Below are positions 53,254-62,648 of a DNA stretch of 64,000 nt, piece by piece (position 1 is the stretch's first letter; every line of letters starts with the position of its first letter). This DNA is from Martinezella dioscoreae (GTDB lineage: Bacteria > Pseudomonadota > Alphaproteobacteria > Rhizobiales > Rhizobiaceae). Below the pieces are notes generated by a model. It made no database searches. It worked only from the letters and a program-made list of their open reading frames with translations, and had not been told where the DNA came from. The stretch spans positions 310,001 through 374,000 of the forward strand of contig NZ_BLAJ01000005.1 in NCBI RefSeq assembly GCF_009176305.1, written 5' to 3'. A program made the translations under genes and the position numbers.

Positions 53254-56200
53254 TCAGACCAGCTCCACGTCGATCACGCCGGGTGCCGTGCGCAAGGCAG
53301 CAGCGATTTCGGGCGTGATGCGATATTTCTCCGGCAGTGCCACCTCGACCTCGCACATTCCTTCCTCCTTGATGACGATGAAGGAAACCAGGCCATCGCC
53401 CTTGGCGTTCAGATGCGCGGCGACGGCTTTCAGCGGGCCGGAATCGCGGACATAGACGCGCAGTGCCTTCTGCATCTGCAACGACTTCTCCTCCAGCGAC
53501 TGCGCCGTCTGCAGGCGCAGGCTGATGCCTTCCGGGCGCTCATCTGCCTGGGCGGTAATGACGAAGGATTTGCCGACTTCGAGAACGTCGCGATACTGGT
53601 TGAGCGTTTCCGAGAAAAGCACGGCTTCGAACTGGCCCGAGGCATCAGAGAAGACGAAGATGCCCATCTTGTTGCCGGTGCGCGTCTTGCGCTCCTGCTT
53701 GGAGATCACCGTGCCGGCGAGACGGCCGTTGCTGGCGCCCTGCTTTACGGCGGCGGAGAACTCGGCAAACGGCTGCACCCGCATCTTGTCGAGCACGCTC
53801 TTATAAGTATCGAGCGGATGTGCCGTCAGATAGAAGCCGAGCACCTGGAATTCGCGCAGCAAACGCTCCGAGGCGAGCCATGGCGTATAGGGCGGAAACA
53901 CAATCTTTTCCGGACCGGAGGCTGCACTTCCGAACATGTCATGCTGGCCGCTGCGCTTGTTTTCCTGCGCCACCTGGGCATAGCCCATGATGCGGTCGAG
54001 GCCGGCGATCAGCTGGGCGCGATCGATTTCGAAGCAATCGAAAGCGCCGGCACAGATCAGGCTTTCCAGAACGCGGCGGTTGATCTGCTTGGGATCGATG
54101 CGCAGGCAGAAATCCTCGATGCCGGCGAAGGGTTTGTCGCCGCGCACCTCGACGATATGGTCGACGGCGGATTCGCCAACACCTTTGATGGCGGCCAGAG
54201 CATAATAGATTCGGTTATCACCCGTCTCGAAATGACGGAACGAGGTCTGCACGGAAGGTGCGATGACCTCGATGCCCAGCCGCTTGGCATCCTGACGGAA
54301 GTCGTTGACCTTTTCGGTGTTGGACATATCGAGCGTCATCGACGCTGCCAGGAACTCCACCGGATAGTGCGCCTTCATATAGGCGGTCTGGTAGGAGACG
54401 ATGGCGTAGGCAGCGGCATGCGACTTGTTGAAGCCGTAATTGGCGAATTTCGCGAGCAGATCGAAGATGACGTCGGCCTGGCCCTTCGAAACGCCGTTCT
54501 TGATGGCTCCGTCGACGAAGCGCTCGCGCTGCTGGTCCATCTCCGCCTTGATCTTCTTACCCATGGCGCGGCGCAGAAGATCCGCTTCGCCGAGCGAATA
54601 GCCGGAAAGCACCTGGGCGACCTGCATCACCTGTTCTTGGTAGACGATAACGCCCTGGGTTTCCTTAAGAAGATAGTCGATCTTCGGATGGATCGATTCG
54701 ATCTCTTCCTCGCCATGCTTGCGGGCATTATAGACCGGGATATTCTCCATCGGGCCGGGACGATAGAGCGCTACGAGCGCGATGATATCCTCGATGCAGT
54801 CGGGACGCATGCCGATCAGCGCCTTGCGCATGCCCGCACTTTCCACCTGGAACACGCCGACCGTCTCGCCGCGCGAGAGCATCTCATAGCTCGGTTTGTC
54901 GTCGAGCGGTATGCTGGCAAGATCGATCGAGATGCCGCGCTTGGCAACGAAATCGACGGCCGTCTTGAGGACAGTCAGCGTCTTCAAGCCGAGGAAGTCG
55001 AACTTCACCAGCCCGGCCTGCTCCACCCATTTCATGTTGAACTGGGTGACCGGCATGTCGGAGCGCGGATCGCGATACATCGGCACGAGCTTCGACAGCG
55101 GACGGTCGCCGATGACGATACCGGCGGCGTGCGTCGACGCGTGACGATAGAGGCCTTCGATCTTCTGGGCGATGTCGAGAAGTCGGGCGACGACCGGCTC
55201 CTTGTCCGCCTCCTCCTGCAGGCGCGGCTCCTCCTCGATCGCCTTGCTGAGCGGGGTCGGATTGGCGGGATTGTTCGGCACCAGCTTGCAGATCTTATCG
55301 ACCTGGCCATAAGGCATTTCGAGCACGCGACCGACGTCGCGCAAGGCTGCGCGCGCCTGCAGCGAACCGAAGGTGATGATCTGCGCCACCTGCTCGCGGC
55401 CGTATTTGGCCTGCACGTAACGGATCACCTCTTCGCGCCGGTCCTGGCAGAAGTCGATATCGAAGTCCGGCATGGAGACGCGTTCCGGATTGAGGAAGCG
55501 CTCGAACAGCAGCGAGAAGCGCAGCGGATCGACGTCGGTGATGGTCAGAGCGTAAGCGACCAGCGAACCCGCACCGGAACCGCGGCCTGGGCCGACAGGG
55601 ATATCGTGACGCTTGGCCCACTTGATGAAGTCCGCGACGATCAGGAAGTAGCCGGGAAACTTCATGCGCTCGATAACGCTCAGTTCGAATTCCAGCCGCT
55701 CGCGATAATCCTTTTCCGCATAGCCCGGCGCCATGCCGAGCGAGGCGAGACGCTGGTCGAGCCCCTCAATCGCCTGAGCGCGCAGCTCGGCGGCCTCGGC
55801 GCGTTCCGCCTCCTCCGCATCGTCCGTGGCGCCGGTGAAGCGCGGCAGGATCGGCTTGCGGGTCTTCAGGATGAAGGAGCAGCGGCGAGCGATCTCGACC
55901 GTGTTCTCCAGCGCTTCGGGCAGATTGGCGAAGAGTTTCGCCATGTCGGCACGGCTCTTGAGATAATGATCCGGCGTCAGGCGGAACCGCGTATCGTCCG
56001 AGACAATGGCATTGTGGGCCACCGCCATCAAAGCGTCATGCGCATCATAATCATCCCGCGTCGGGAAAAATGCTTCGTTGGTGGCAACGAGCGGGATGTC
56101 ATGCTCATAAGCAAGCTTGATCATCTTCTGCTCGTGACGACGATCATAGGTGCCATGGCGCTGCAATTCGACATAAAGCCTGTCGCCGAACAGCTGCTTC

Positions 56201-56748
56201 AGCCTCAACAACCGAGAGAGCGCCTGGGCGGCGTGCCCTTCTTTCAACGCCATATCGACGGGACCGGTGAGCGAACCGGTGAGTGCAATCATTCCTTCCG
56301 TGCCGATTTCATCCAGCCATGATGCTGCAATGTGAACGGCGCTGTTGCCCTCGCCGCCGAGATAAGCGCGGCTGACGAGATCAACGAGGCGCTCATATCC
56401 CCGCTCGGTTGCGGCAAGCAGAACGATGGATGGCAGCTTCGCCAGAGCCTGCTGCGGCCCGCGCTTCTCGCCCTCGCCGCCATCCTCCATATCGATCGAC
56501 AGCTGACAGCCGATGATCGGCTGCAGCCCCTCATCCATCGCCTTTTGCGAGAATTCCAGGGCAACGAACAGATTGTTGGTATCGGTGATGGCAATAGCCG
56601 GCTGACTGTCCCCGGCAGCCTTGGCCAATATCTTCTTGAGCGGCAATGCGCCCTCTAGCAGAGAATAGGCGGAATGAACCCTGAGGTGCACGAATTCCGG
56701 CATTTCGCCGACCGGCGCTGCCGCGCCGCTGCCACCTGCATCCGCCAT
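53254..56748 (-). CDS. dnaE: DNA polymerase III alpha subunit
   Basis: This encodes 1164 residues. It is the replicative polymerase catalytic subunit. The N-terminal PHP domain (FVHLRVHSAYSLLEGA) is followed by the polymerase core with PDFDIDFCQDRREE (catalytic Asp pair) and GPGRGSGAGSLVAY. Later come helix-hairpin-helix motifs near GVGESAVDHIVE and an OB domain (about 1010-1090). Length is standard. Confidence 0.97.
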   Translation of the reverse strand: MADAGGSGAAAPVGEMPEFVHLRVHSAYSLLEGALPLKKILAKAAGDSQPAIAITDTNNLFVALEFSQKAMDEGLQPIIGCQLSIDMEDGGEGEKRGPQQALAKLPSIVLLAATERGYERLVDLVSRAYLGGEGNSAVHIAASWLDEIGTEGMIALTGSLTGPVDMALKEGHAAQALSRLLRLKQLFGDRLYVELQRHGTYDRRHEQKMIKLAYEHDIPLVATNEAFFPTRDDYDAHDALMAVAHNAIVSDDTRFRLTPDHYLKSRADMAKLFANLPEALENTVEIARRCSFILKTRKPILPRFTGATDDAEEAERAEAAELRAQAIEGLDQRLASLGMAPGYAEKDYRERLEFELSVIERMKFPGYFLIVADFIKWAKRHDIPVGPGRGSGAGSLVAYALTITDVDPLRFSLLFERFLNPERVSMPDFDIDFCQDRREEVIRYVQAKYGREQVAQIITFGSLQARAALRDVGRVLEMPYGQVDKICKLVPNNPANPTPLSKAIEEEPRLQEEADKEPVVARLLDIAQKIEGLYRHASTHAAGIVIGDRPLSKLVPMYRDPRSDMPVTQFNMKWVEQAGLVKFDFLGLKTLTVLKTAVDFVAKRGISIDLASIPLDDKPSYEMLSRGETVGVFQVESAGMRKALIGMRPDCIEDIIALVALYRPGPMENIPVYNARKHGEEEIESIHPKIDYLLKETQGVIVYQEQVMQVAQVLSGYSLGEADLLRRAMGKKIKAEMDQQRERFVDGAIKNGVSKGQADVIFDLLAKFANYGFNKSHAAAYAIVSYQTAYMKAHYPVEFLAASMTLDMSNTEKVNDFRQDAKRLGIEVIAPSVQTSFRHFETGDNRIYYALAAIKGVGESAVDHIVEVRGDKPFAGIEDFCLRIDPKQINRRVLESLICAGAFDCFEIDRAQLIAGLDRIMGYAQVAQENKRSGQHDMFGSAASGPEKIVFPPYTPWLASERLLREFQVLGFYLTAHPLDTYKSVLDKMRVQPFAEFSAAVKQGASNGRLAGTVISKQERKTRTGNKMGIFVFSDASGQFEAVLFSETLNQYRDVLEVGKSFVITAQADERPEGISLRLQTAQSLEEKSLQMQKALRVYVRDSGPLKAVAAHLNAKGDGLVSFIVIKEEGMCEVEVALPEKYRITPEIAAALRTAPGVIDVELV

Positions 56749-56866
56749 TTCATACCCTTCCGCACACCTGAATGAATCAGCGGCATTTTCGGCATTGCGG
56801 ACCGTAAAGTCCAGAAGTTTGCTCCCATCAAATATGGGAACAGCATGTGCAAATGGGGGACAAAAC

Positions 56867-56953
56867 TTACATCGCCATCATGATGAGGGAAAAGCTGGCA
56901 ACGAACATGACGATGGAAGTGAATGCTGCAACGTCTCGAATAATGTCGGTCAT
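56867..56953 (-). CDS. 28-residue membrane peptide, unknown
   Basis: A 29-codon frame runs from the ATG at 56953 to a TAA at 56869-56867. The sequence begins MTDIIRDVAAFTSIVMFVAS and ends MMAM, with one membrane helix over residues 8-28. The ribosome-binding site AAGGAG lies 7 bases before the ATG, among the best in the window. It sits just upstream of dnaE on the same strand. It is too short for routine calling. Confidence 0.65.
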   Translation of the reverse strand: MTDIIRDVAAFTSIVMFVASFSLIMMAM

Positions 56954-57104
56954 TTAGGCGCTCCTTACTCGTTATGTTTCTTTTTTGTTCCATTTTTGTT
57001 CGAGAGTCAATAGACACATCAGGAAATTTCATTGGACGGTTTTCTGCCCTCAGATGGACGCCGGCACAACCGAGCGTTATGCAAGGGCAAACAGGGAGAT
57101 CACG

Positions 57105-57692
57105 ATGAAATCACTTGCCTGCGCTCTCGCCATTCTTTTGACCGCAACTGCGGCTCAAGCAGAAAATACATCTGCACCCGAGCGCATCGTCGACGCTGCA
57201 ATCGGCGACTGGAACAAGGACGGGAAACCGGACCTTGCCATTCTGGTAGCTCCCCCGGCGGACAAGCAGGCCGAAACCTCCATCGGCATCTACATCTATC
57301 TGCGTGACAACGAGCATTCCCTATTGCAATTGGCAGCAAGCGCTCCTGACAAGATCTGGGGTAGAGCCAGCGGTGTTTACGGCCAGGAACCTTCGATCGC
57401 CGCGCTGCCGAACGGTTCGATCGCAATCACCTCACAGAACGATGCAATCGGCCGCGATCGTTGGCATCAAACGCTAACACTTGCCTATCGCAACAACGGT
57501 TTCGTGGTGGCCGGCTACACTTACGATGCTCGCGATACGCTCGAACCGGATAATAGCCAGACCTGCGACTACAATGTATTGACCGGTAAGGTGACGAAAG
57601 GCAGCAAGACGCTGAAGACCGACGCCAAGACCATCAACATTCAGGATTGGCAGGATGAGATCGGGGAGAAGGCCTGCGGGCTCGGCCATTAA
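57105..57692 (+). CDS. Exported protein with a DxNxDG calcium-like loop
   Basis: This encodes 195 residues from the ATG at 57105 (MKSLACALAILLTAT), with AGGGAGA upstream. A signal peptide ends near AAQAEN. The segment DAAIGDWNKDGKPDLAILV matches an FG-GAP/EF-like repeat, DxNxDGxxD, that often binds calcium. The rest is not recognised. The 3' end overlaps no other real gene. The DUF5680 gene follows on the same strand after 79 bases. Confidence 0.75.
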   Translation: MKSLACALAILLTATAAQAENTSAPERIVDAAIGDWNKDGKPDLAILVAPPADKQAETSIGIYIYLRDNEHSLLQLAASAPDKIWGRASGVYGQEPSIAALPNGSIAITSQNDAIGRDRWHQTLTLAYRNNGFVVAGYTYDARDTLEPDNSQTCDYNVLTGKVTKGSKTLKTDAKTINIQDWQDEIGEKACGLGH

Positions 57693-57771
57693 CAACACAT
57701 GTTCACTTTTTGTTCTTTACACTTCTTCGGATCCATGGCATCTTGGCCGCTCACCAAAATTGGAGAGGGTC

Positions 57772-58239
57772 ATGCCGGATCTTGCCGAGCTGAACGATTT
57801 TATTGTCGCCGCCAAAGCCGAGACCTATGTTGGTGACGGCGAGCGGCTGCCGTCCTGCCGAAGCGGCTCGCATGACATCGGTTATGCGAGCGGCCGCTGG
57901 CGCTATCTCGACAGCTATTTCGGCGGCACGGATTTCGCGGGGCAGGAACTCGTCTGGCACGACGACGAGCCGGTCTGGGCCATGAACTATTTCGGCCATA
58001 TCGTCGAGCCCGATCTGATCGACGGAACACGAGCCGGCATGGTTATCAAGGCTGCACTCCTGCGCCTCTATCAGGATGAAAAACGTTTTCTAGGCGGCTT
58101 CGAATTCGAACATGTCTATGGCCGCTATATCGACCACAGCACCGGATCGTGCGACCACTTTATCGGGCACGAAGCCATCATGGTGAAAGAGCGCAAGGCC
58201 TATGAGCTGGATTATCGCGGTGGCCTGATCGTCCCGTAA
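57772..58239 (+). CDS. DUF5680-like protein
   Basis: This encodes 155 residues from the ATG at 57772 (MPDLAELNDFIVAAK), with GGAGAGG upstream. The pattern YLDSYFGGTDFAGQELVWHD, PVWAMNYFGHIVEPD and a late YGRYIDHSTGSCDHF matches DUF5680 as I remember it. It is a small cytoplasmic protein of unknown function. It is convergent with lolD. Confidence 0.78.
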   Translation: MPDLAELNDFIVAAKAETYVGDGERLPSCRSGSHDIGYASGRWRYLDSYFGGTDFAGQELVWHDDEPVWAMNYFGHIVEPDLIDGTRAGMVIKAALLRLYQDEKRFLGGFEFEHVYGRYIDHSTGSCDHFIGHEAIMVKERKAYELDYRGGLIVP

Positions 58240-58246
58240 CAGCCAA

Positions 58247-58930
58247 TCAGACTTCGACCACCTTGCCTTCACTCAGCGTGACACGGCGATCCATCCGGGC
58301 CGCAAGCTCGTGATTGTGGGTGGCGATCAGAGCAGCGAGGCCTGACTGGCGTACCAGAGCCTCAAGTGCATCGAAAACGTAATGCGCCGTTGCCGGGTCG
58401 AGGTTGCCGGTGGGCTCATCCGCCAGCAGCACCAGCGGGGCATTGGCGACAGCACGGGCGATCGCGACGCGCTGCTGCTCGCCACCGGAGAGCTCGGCGG
58501 GGCGGTGATCGCCACGATGGCCAATGCGCATGTAGTCGAGAAGCTGAGAAGCACGCTCGCTCGCATCTTTACGCGAGAGCCCGGAAATAAGCTGCGGCAT
58601 CATGATATTCTCGAGAGCCGAGAACTCAGGCAGCAGGTGATGGAACTGATAGACGAAGCCGATTTCGCTGCGACGCACGGCTGTACGCCTATCGTCAGAC
58701 AAGCCTTCGCAGGCCTGACCGTTGACGAGCACCTCGCCGCCATCCGGATGCTCAAGCAGCCCGGCCACATGCAGAAGCGTCGATTTACCCGTGCCTGACG
58801 GCGCAACAAGCGCGACGATCTCGCCGCTGCGCAAAGTGAAATCGGCGCCTTTCAGGATCGACAGCCGCGTCTCGCCCTGCCCGTAGTGACGCTCCACGCC
58901 AGAGAGCTGGAGAACGACGTTGCGTTTCAT
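58247..58930 (-). CDS. lolD: Lipoprotein-releasing system ATP-binding protein
   Basis: This encodes 227 residues from the ATG at 58930 (MKRNVVLQLSGVERHY). It powers release of outer-membrane lipoproteins from the inner membrane. Walker A is APSGTGKSTLL, the signature is LSGGEQQRVAIARA, Walker B is LVLLADEPTGNLD, and the switch histidine is in ATHNHELA. It lies 14 bases after the LolC/E gene. Confidence 0.95.
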   Translation of the reverse strand: MKRNVVLQLSGVERHYGQGETRLSILKGADFTLRSGEIVALVAPSGTGKSTLLHVAGLLEHPDGGEVLVNGQACEGLSDDRRTAVRRSEIGFVYQFHHLLPEFSALENIMMPQLISGLSRKDASERASQLLDYMRIGHRGDHRPAELSGGEQQRVAIARAVANAPLVLLADEPTGNLDPATAHYVFDALEALVRQSGLAALIATHNHELAARMDRRVTLSEGKVVEV

Positions 58931-58944
58931 CAAATGGAATATCC

Positions 58945-60255
58945 TTATTCGTAGCGCAGCGCTTGCACCGGATCGAGCCGCGATGCGCGCCAAGCCGGAA
59001 AGATGGTGGCAAGGAAGGATAGAGTGAGCGCCATCACAATGACAGAGATGGTCTCGCCGAGGTTCATCTCGGCCGGCAATTTGCTGAGGAAATAGACCTC
59101 CGGATTGAAGATCACCGTGCCTGAAATCCAGGAGAAGAACTGGCGGATGGATTCGATGTTGAGGCAAACCAGAACACCGAGTATGACGCCGGCGAACGTT
59201 CCGACGACGCCGATCGCCGCACCCGTCATGAAGAAGATGCGCATGATCGCGCCCGATGTCGCCCCCATGGTGCGCAGGATGGCGATGTCGCTGCCCTTGT
59301 CCTTCACCAGCATGATCAAGCCGGAGATGATATTCAGCGCGGCGACCAGAACGATCAGCGTCAGGATCATGAACATCGTGTTGCGCTCGACCTGCAGGGC
59401 CGAGAAGAAGGTAGCGTTGACCTGCCGCCAGTCCGTCAGGAAGATCTGCCGCCCGGCCGCCTCTTCGATTTTCGGCCGCAGCTGATCGACGTCATCGGGA
59501 TTGGTGATGAAGAGCTCTATCTTCTCGACAATGCCCTCGGCATTGAAGAAGACCTGCGCTTCTTCGAGCGGCATGAAGACGACGGAGGAATCATACTCCG
59601 ACATGCCGACCTCGAAGATGCCGGAGATCGTATAGGCTTTGACGCGCGGGTTAACACCAAAAGGCGTCACATCGCCATCCGGAGCCGTAAGGGTGATCTG
59701 ATCGCCGACCGTCAGGCCCAATTGCCGGGCCAATCGGCTACCGACCAGAACGCCCTGTCCGGAGGCGAAACCAACCATGTCGCCGGACACGATGTGATCG
59801 GAGACTGATTTGAGCTTGGTCAGATCTTCCGGGCGGATGCCGCGCACCAGCGCGCCGGTGCCGGAGCCGCTGCGGCCGGAGGCGAGCGTTTCGCCCTCGA
59901 CGAGCGGCAGGGCCATGGTGACGCCCGGAACGGCAGAAAACTTCTTGGCCAGATCGGCATAGTCGTTTAGCGGCGAATCAATCGGCTGAACGACGACATG
60001 ACCGTTGAAGCCAAGAATCTGTTTGAATAGCTCGGCACGGAAACCGTTCATTACGGCCATGACGATGATCAGCGCCGCGACGCCGAGCATGATGCCGACC
60101 AAAGAGAAGCCGGCGATGACCGAAATCGAGGCTTCCTTGCGCCGGGAGCGCAGATAGCGCCAGGCCACAAGCCGTTCGAAACCGGAAAACGGGCGAGACG
60201 ATGGGCCGGCCTTGAACGAATTTTCCTGCTGTTCCACTGCCGCGCTCACCGCCAT
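58945..60255 (-). CDS. lolC: Lipoprotein-releasing ABC transporter permease (LolC/LolE type)
   Basis: This encodes 436 residues from the ATG at 60255 (MAVSAAVEQQENSF), with AAAGG upstream. The first membrane helix (ISVIAGFSLVGIMLGVAALII) precedes a large periplasmic MacB-like domain, then three C-terminal helices with the FtsX-like motif (GSDIAILRTMGATSGAIMRIF). Only one permease gene is present with lolD, so the transporter is probably a homodimer (LolF-like), as described for some proteobacteria. Confidence 0.93.
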   Translation of the reverse strand: MAVSAAVEQQENSFKAGPSSRPFSGFERLVAWRYLRSRRKEASISVIAGFSLVGIMLGVAALIIVMAVMNGFRAELFKQILGFNGHVVVQPIDSPLNDYADLAKKFSAVPGVTMALPLVEGETLASGRSGSGTGALVRGIRPEDLTKLKSVSDHIVSGDMVGFASGQGVLVGSRLARQLGLTVGDQITLTAPDGDVTPFGVNPRVKAYTISGIFEVGMSEYDSSVVFMPLEEAQVFFNAEGIVEKIELFITNPDDVDQLRPKIEEAAGRQIFLTDWRQVNATFFSALQVERNTMFMILTLIVLVAALNIISGLIMLVKDKGSDIAILRTMGATSGAIMRIFFMTGAAIGVVGTFAGVILGVLVCLNIESIRQFFSWISGTVIFNPEVYFLSKLPAEMNLGETISVIVMALTLSFLATIFPAWRASRLDPVQALRYE

Positions 60256-60281
60256 TCGCCTTTCATCCCTTGTATCGTCAA

Positions 60282-61604
60282 TCAGCCTGCCAGCCGATTG
60301 ATCGCTGCCTCGACCGTCATCGTTTCGCGAGCGCCGGTCTTGCGGTCCTTCACTTCCACTTCGCCGTTCGCAATCGAACGCGGTCCGACGATGATCTGCA
60401 CGGGTACGCCGATCAGATCGGCCGTTGCGAACTTCGTTCCGGCGCGATCGTCGCGATCGTCGTACAGCACGTCCTTGCCGGCCTTCGACAGCGCGGCATA
60501 GACAGTTTCGCAAGCTTCGTCGCAGGCCTGGTCGCCAGCCTTCATGTTGATCACTACGACGTCAAAAGGCGCGACCGAAGCCGGCCAGATGATTCCGTTC
60601 TCGTCATGCGATGCTTCGATGATGGCGGGAACAAGGCGTGTCGGGCCGATACCGTAAGATCCCATGTGGACAGCATGTTCCTTGCCGTCAGGACCCTGCA
60701 CCTTCGCGCCCATCGGCTCGGAATATTTCGTGCCGAAATAGAAGATGTGGCCGACCTCGATGCCGCGCGCCGACAGGCGATCGCCTTCGGGAATGGCATT
60801 GAAGGCGGCTTCGTCATGCATTTCCGAGGTGGCGGCATAGACCGAAGTCCACTTGTCGAAAATCCCCTTCAGGCCAGCAACATCATCAAAATTGGTGTCT
60901 TCGCCGGGAATGTCGAAATTGACGAAATCCTTGTGGCAGAAAACTTCCGACTCGCCGGTGTCGGCGAGAATGATGAATTCGTGGCTGAGATTGCCGCCGA
61001 TCGGGCCGGTATCTGCCCGCATCGGGATGGCTCTCAGGCCGAGACGATTGAAGGTGCGCAGATAGGCGGCGAACATCTTGTTATAAGAATGCACTGCTCC
61101 TTCCTGCGTCAGATCGAAGGAATAGGCATCCTTCATCATGAATTCGCGCGAGCGCATCGTGCCGAAACGCGGACGGATTTCGTCACGGAATTTCAGCTGG
61201 ATATGATAGAGGTTCAGCGGCAAGTCCTTGTAAGACTTGATGTAGGACCGGAAGATATCGGTGACCATTTCCTCATTGGTCGGGCCATAGAGCATAGGCC
61301 GATCCTGCCGGTCCTTGATGCGCAGCATCTCCTTGCCGTAGGCGTCATAACGGCCGCTTTCCTGCCAGAGCTCAGCCGACTGCAGCGTCGGCATCGACAG
61401 CTCGATGGCGCCGGAGCGGTTCTGCTCCTCGCGGATGATCTTGTTGACCTTGTCCAGCACGCGTTTGCCCAATGGCAGCCACGTATAGATACCCTGCGAC
61501 TGCTGCCGGATCATGCCGGTGCGCAGCATGAGCCGATGGGAAACGATTTCAGCCTCCTTGGGATTTTCCTTCAGGATGGGCATGAAGTAACGAGACAGAC
61601 GCAT
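60282..61604 (-). CDS. proS: Proline-tRNA ligase, short alphaproteobacterial form
   Basis: This encodes 440 residues. It charges tRNA-Pro. Class II motifs are seen: motif 1 region HRLMLRTGMIRQQSQGIYTWLP, motif 2 LNLYHIQLKFRDEIRPRFG and motif 3 GSYGIGPTRLVPAIIE. At 440 residues it lacks the roughly 180-residue editing insertion of E. coli ProRS, the norm in this lineage, where editing relies on a separate protein. It heads the minus-strand proS-lolC-lolD unit. Confidence 0.96.
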   Translation of the reverse strand: MRLSRYFMPILKENPKEAEIVSHRLMLRTGMIRQQSQGIYTWLPLGKRVLDKVNKIIREEQNRSGAIELSMPTLQSAELWQESGRYDAYGKEMLRIKDRQDRPMLYGPTNEEMVTDIFRSYIKSYKDLPLNLYHIQLKFRDEIRPRFGTMRSREFMMKDAYSFDLTQEGAVHSYNKMFAAYLRTFNRLGLRAIPMRADTGPIGGNLSHEFIILADTGESEVFCHKDFVNFDIPGEDTNFDDVAGLKGIFDKWTSVYAATSEMHDEAAFNAIPEGDRLSARGIEVGHIFYFGTKYSEPMGAKVQGPDGKEHAVHMGSYGIGPTRLVPAIIEASHDENGIIWPASVAPFDVVVINMKAGDQACDEACETVYAALSKAGKDVLYDDRDDRAGTKFATADLIGVPVQIIVGPRSIANGEVEVKDRKTGARETMTVEAAINRLAG

Positions 61605-61870
61605 GACGCTTGTTCCAGATGGTTTGACGTTCCGCTGGCGGCGGAATCGTTAGCAAATTATGTACTGGAGGCAGTTCATAACTGCTTCGGCGCAGGAAGG
61701 AAACCCGCATTCTTCAATAGAAGAATTTGACAAAAGCCTGAGAATACAGGGGATAGAGCCCATTTTCGATGTTTCGAAAAAGCGCACGTTTATAAGGATT
61801 TACGACGGAAATTCGTCAACAGAAAAATTCTGCGCGGCTGTAGCAAAAAAGCAAAAAAAAGGATGACAAA

Positions 61871-62043
61871 GCTCAATGTTTGAGCTAATTTTAGCTCACA
61901 AAAGAGGCAGGAAGGCTAAATTCTTGCCGTTTCGCGGTCAAGTCTTGGGAGGATCAGATCTTAGGCGCGCTCGTTCGCTGCCCCGGTAACGGATAAGGAT
62001 CACGCGATACTTTAAAACAAGGCTTTTAGCCTTGTTTTTTTTT
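61871..62043 (+). ncRNA. Candidate plus-strand small RNA ending in a strong terminator
   Basis: The 622-base gap between proS and the DUF1467 gene has no convincing ORF. On the plus strand it holds GCTCAA-TGT-TTGAGC (61871-61885), an overlapping alternative GAGCTA-ATTT-TAGCTC (61882-61897), and at its end a terminator AAAACAAGGC/GCCTTGTTTT (62014-62038) followed by further T residues to 62043. Neither neighbour is on the plus strand, so the terminator needs its own transcript. I recall a rhizobial sRNA family (alpha-r9/Smr9C) next to proS, but cannot confirm the identity or the 5' end. Confidence 0.5.
62014..62043 (+). terminator. Rho-independent terminator in the proS/DUF1467 gap
   Basis: A 10-base-pair perfect stem (AAAACAAGGC with its complement) and a 5-base loop TTTTA are followed by a run of nine T residues in total. 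It is on the plus strand, opposite the two flanking genes. Confidence 0.8.
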
Positions 62044-62226
62044 GCTTTCTCAGCTCAGCCTCGACGGTCCACGGATTTGCCCGAAACACTCGGCTCGTGC
62101 TTCTGCTGAAATAATATACATAGACTGTAAATTCTTTGCTCCACGCTCATGACAAGCGTGTGACGAATTGATGGCGATCGCAAGGCACCCGCACTCCGGG
62201 CACCTTTAATCTACAGCTGCCACAGA

Positions 62227-62502
62227 TCACTTGTAGCTTGGAACGATCTGCGGAATGGAATCTATACTCAGCCCGAAATAACGCGAGGCGATATACCACG
62301 CGCCATAAATAAGGGCCGATACCAGCGTTGTAGCAAGCACGACCCGCCAAGCACGAAATTTCGTCGGCGCACTTTCGACCGTACCCAGAATGACATGCTC
62401 ATCCTCGGCCTGAGTACGCAAGCCAAAGGGCAGGACGGCGAAAAGCGTAATCCACCAGATGACGAAATAGACGGCGAAACCGGCGGCAATCTGCTGTGCC
62501 AT
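62227..62502 (-). CDS. DUF1467 membrane protein
   Basis: This encodes 91 residues. Two membrane helices flank a short loop: AAGFAVYFVIWWITLFAVLPFG with the family motif, and ATTLVSALIYGAWYIASRYF. The loop GLRTQAEDEHVILGTVESAP fits DUF1467. It is common in rhizobia between the epimerase gene and proS. Function is unknown. Confidence 0.9.
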   Translation of the reverse strand: MAQQIAAGFAVYFVIWWITLFAVLPFGLRTQAEDEHVILGTVESAPTKFRAWRVVLATTLVSALIYGAWYIASRYFGLSIDSIPQIVPSYK

Positions 62503-62648
62503 TGTGCTCCCTTCGAGACGAGCCTGCTCGCCTCCTCCTCCAAACTGCTTATAGGGGCAAAGCAGTTGTCTTTCAAAGCGCCGATCAGCGCACTTAAAGC
62601 AGATTCAGATTTTAGGCCAGTTCCGCCAAAAATCATCCGGCTCTGATG

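Noticed and set aside
53413..56322. 969-codon open frame on the plus strand opposite dnaE
   Set aside because: It mirrors the dnaE frame in GC-rich sequence. dnaE has clear motifs over its whole length and the antisense frame has none.
60270..61730. 486-codon plus-strand frame opposite proS
   Set aside because: It mirrors proS, whose class II motifs are complete.
61660..61866. 68-codon plus-strand frame in the proS/DUF1467 gap
   Set aside because: No ribosome-binding site and no recognisable motif. A structured RNA explains the region better.
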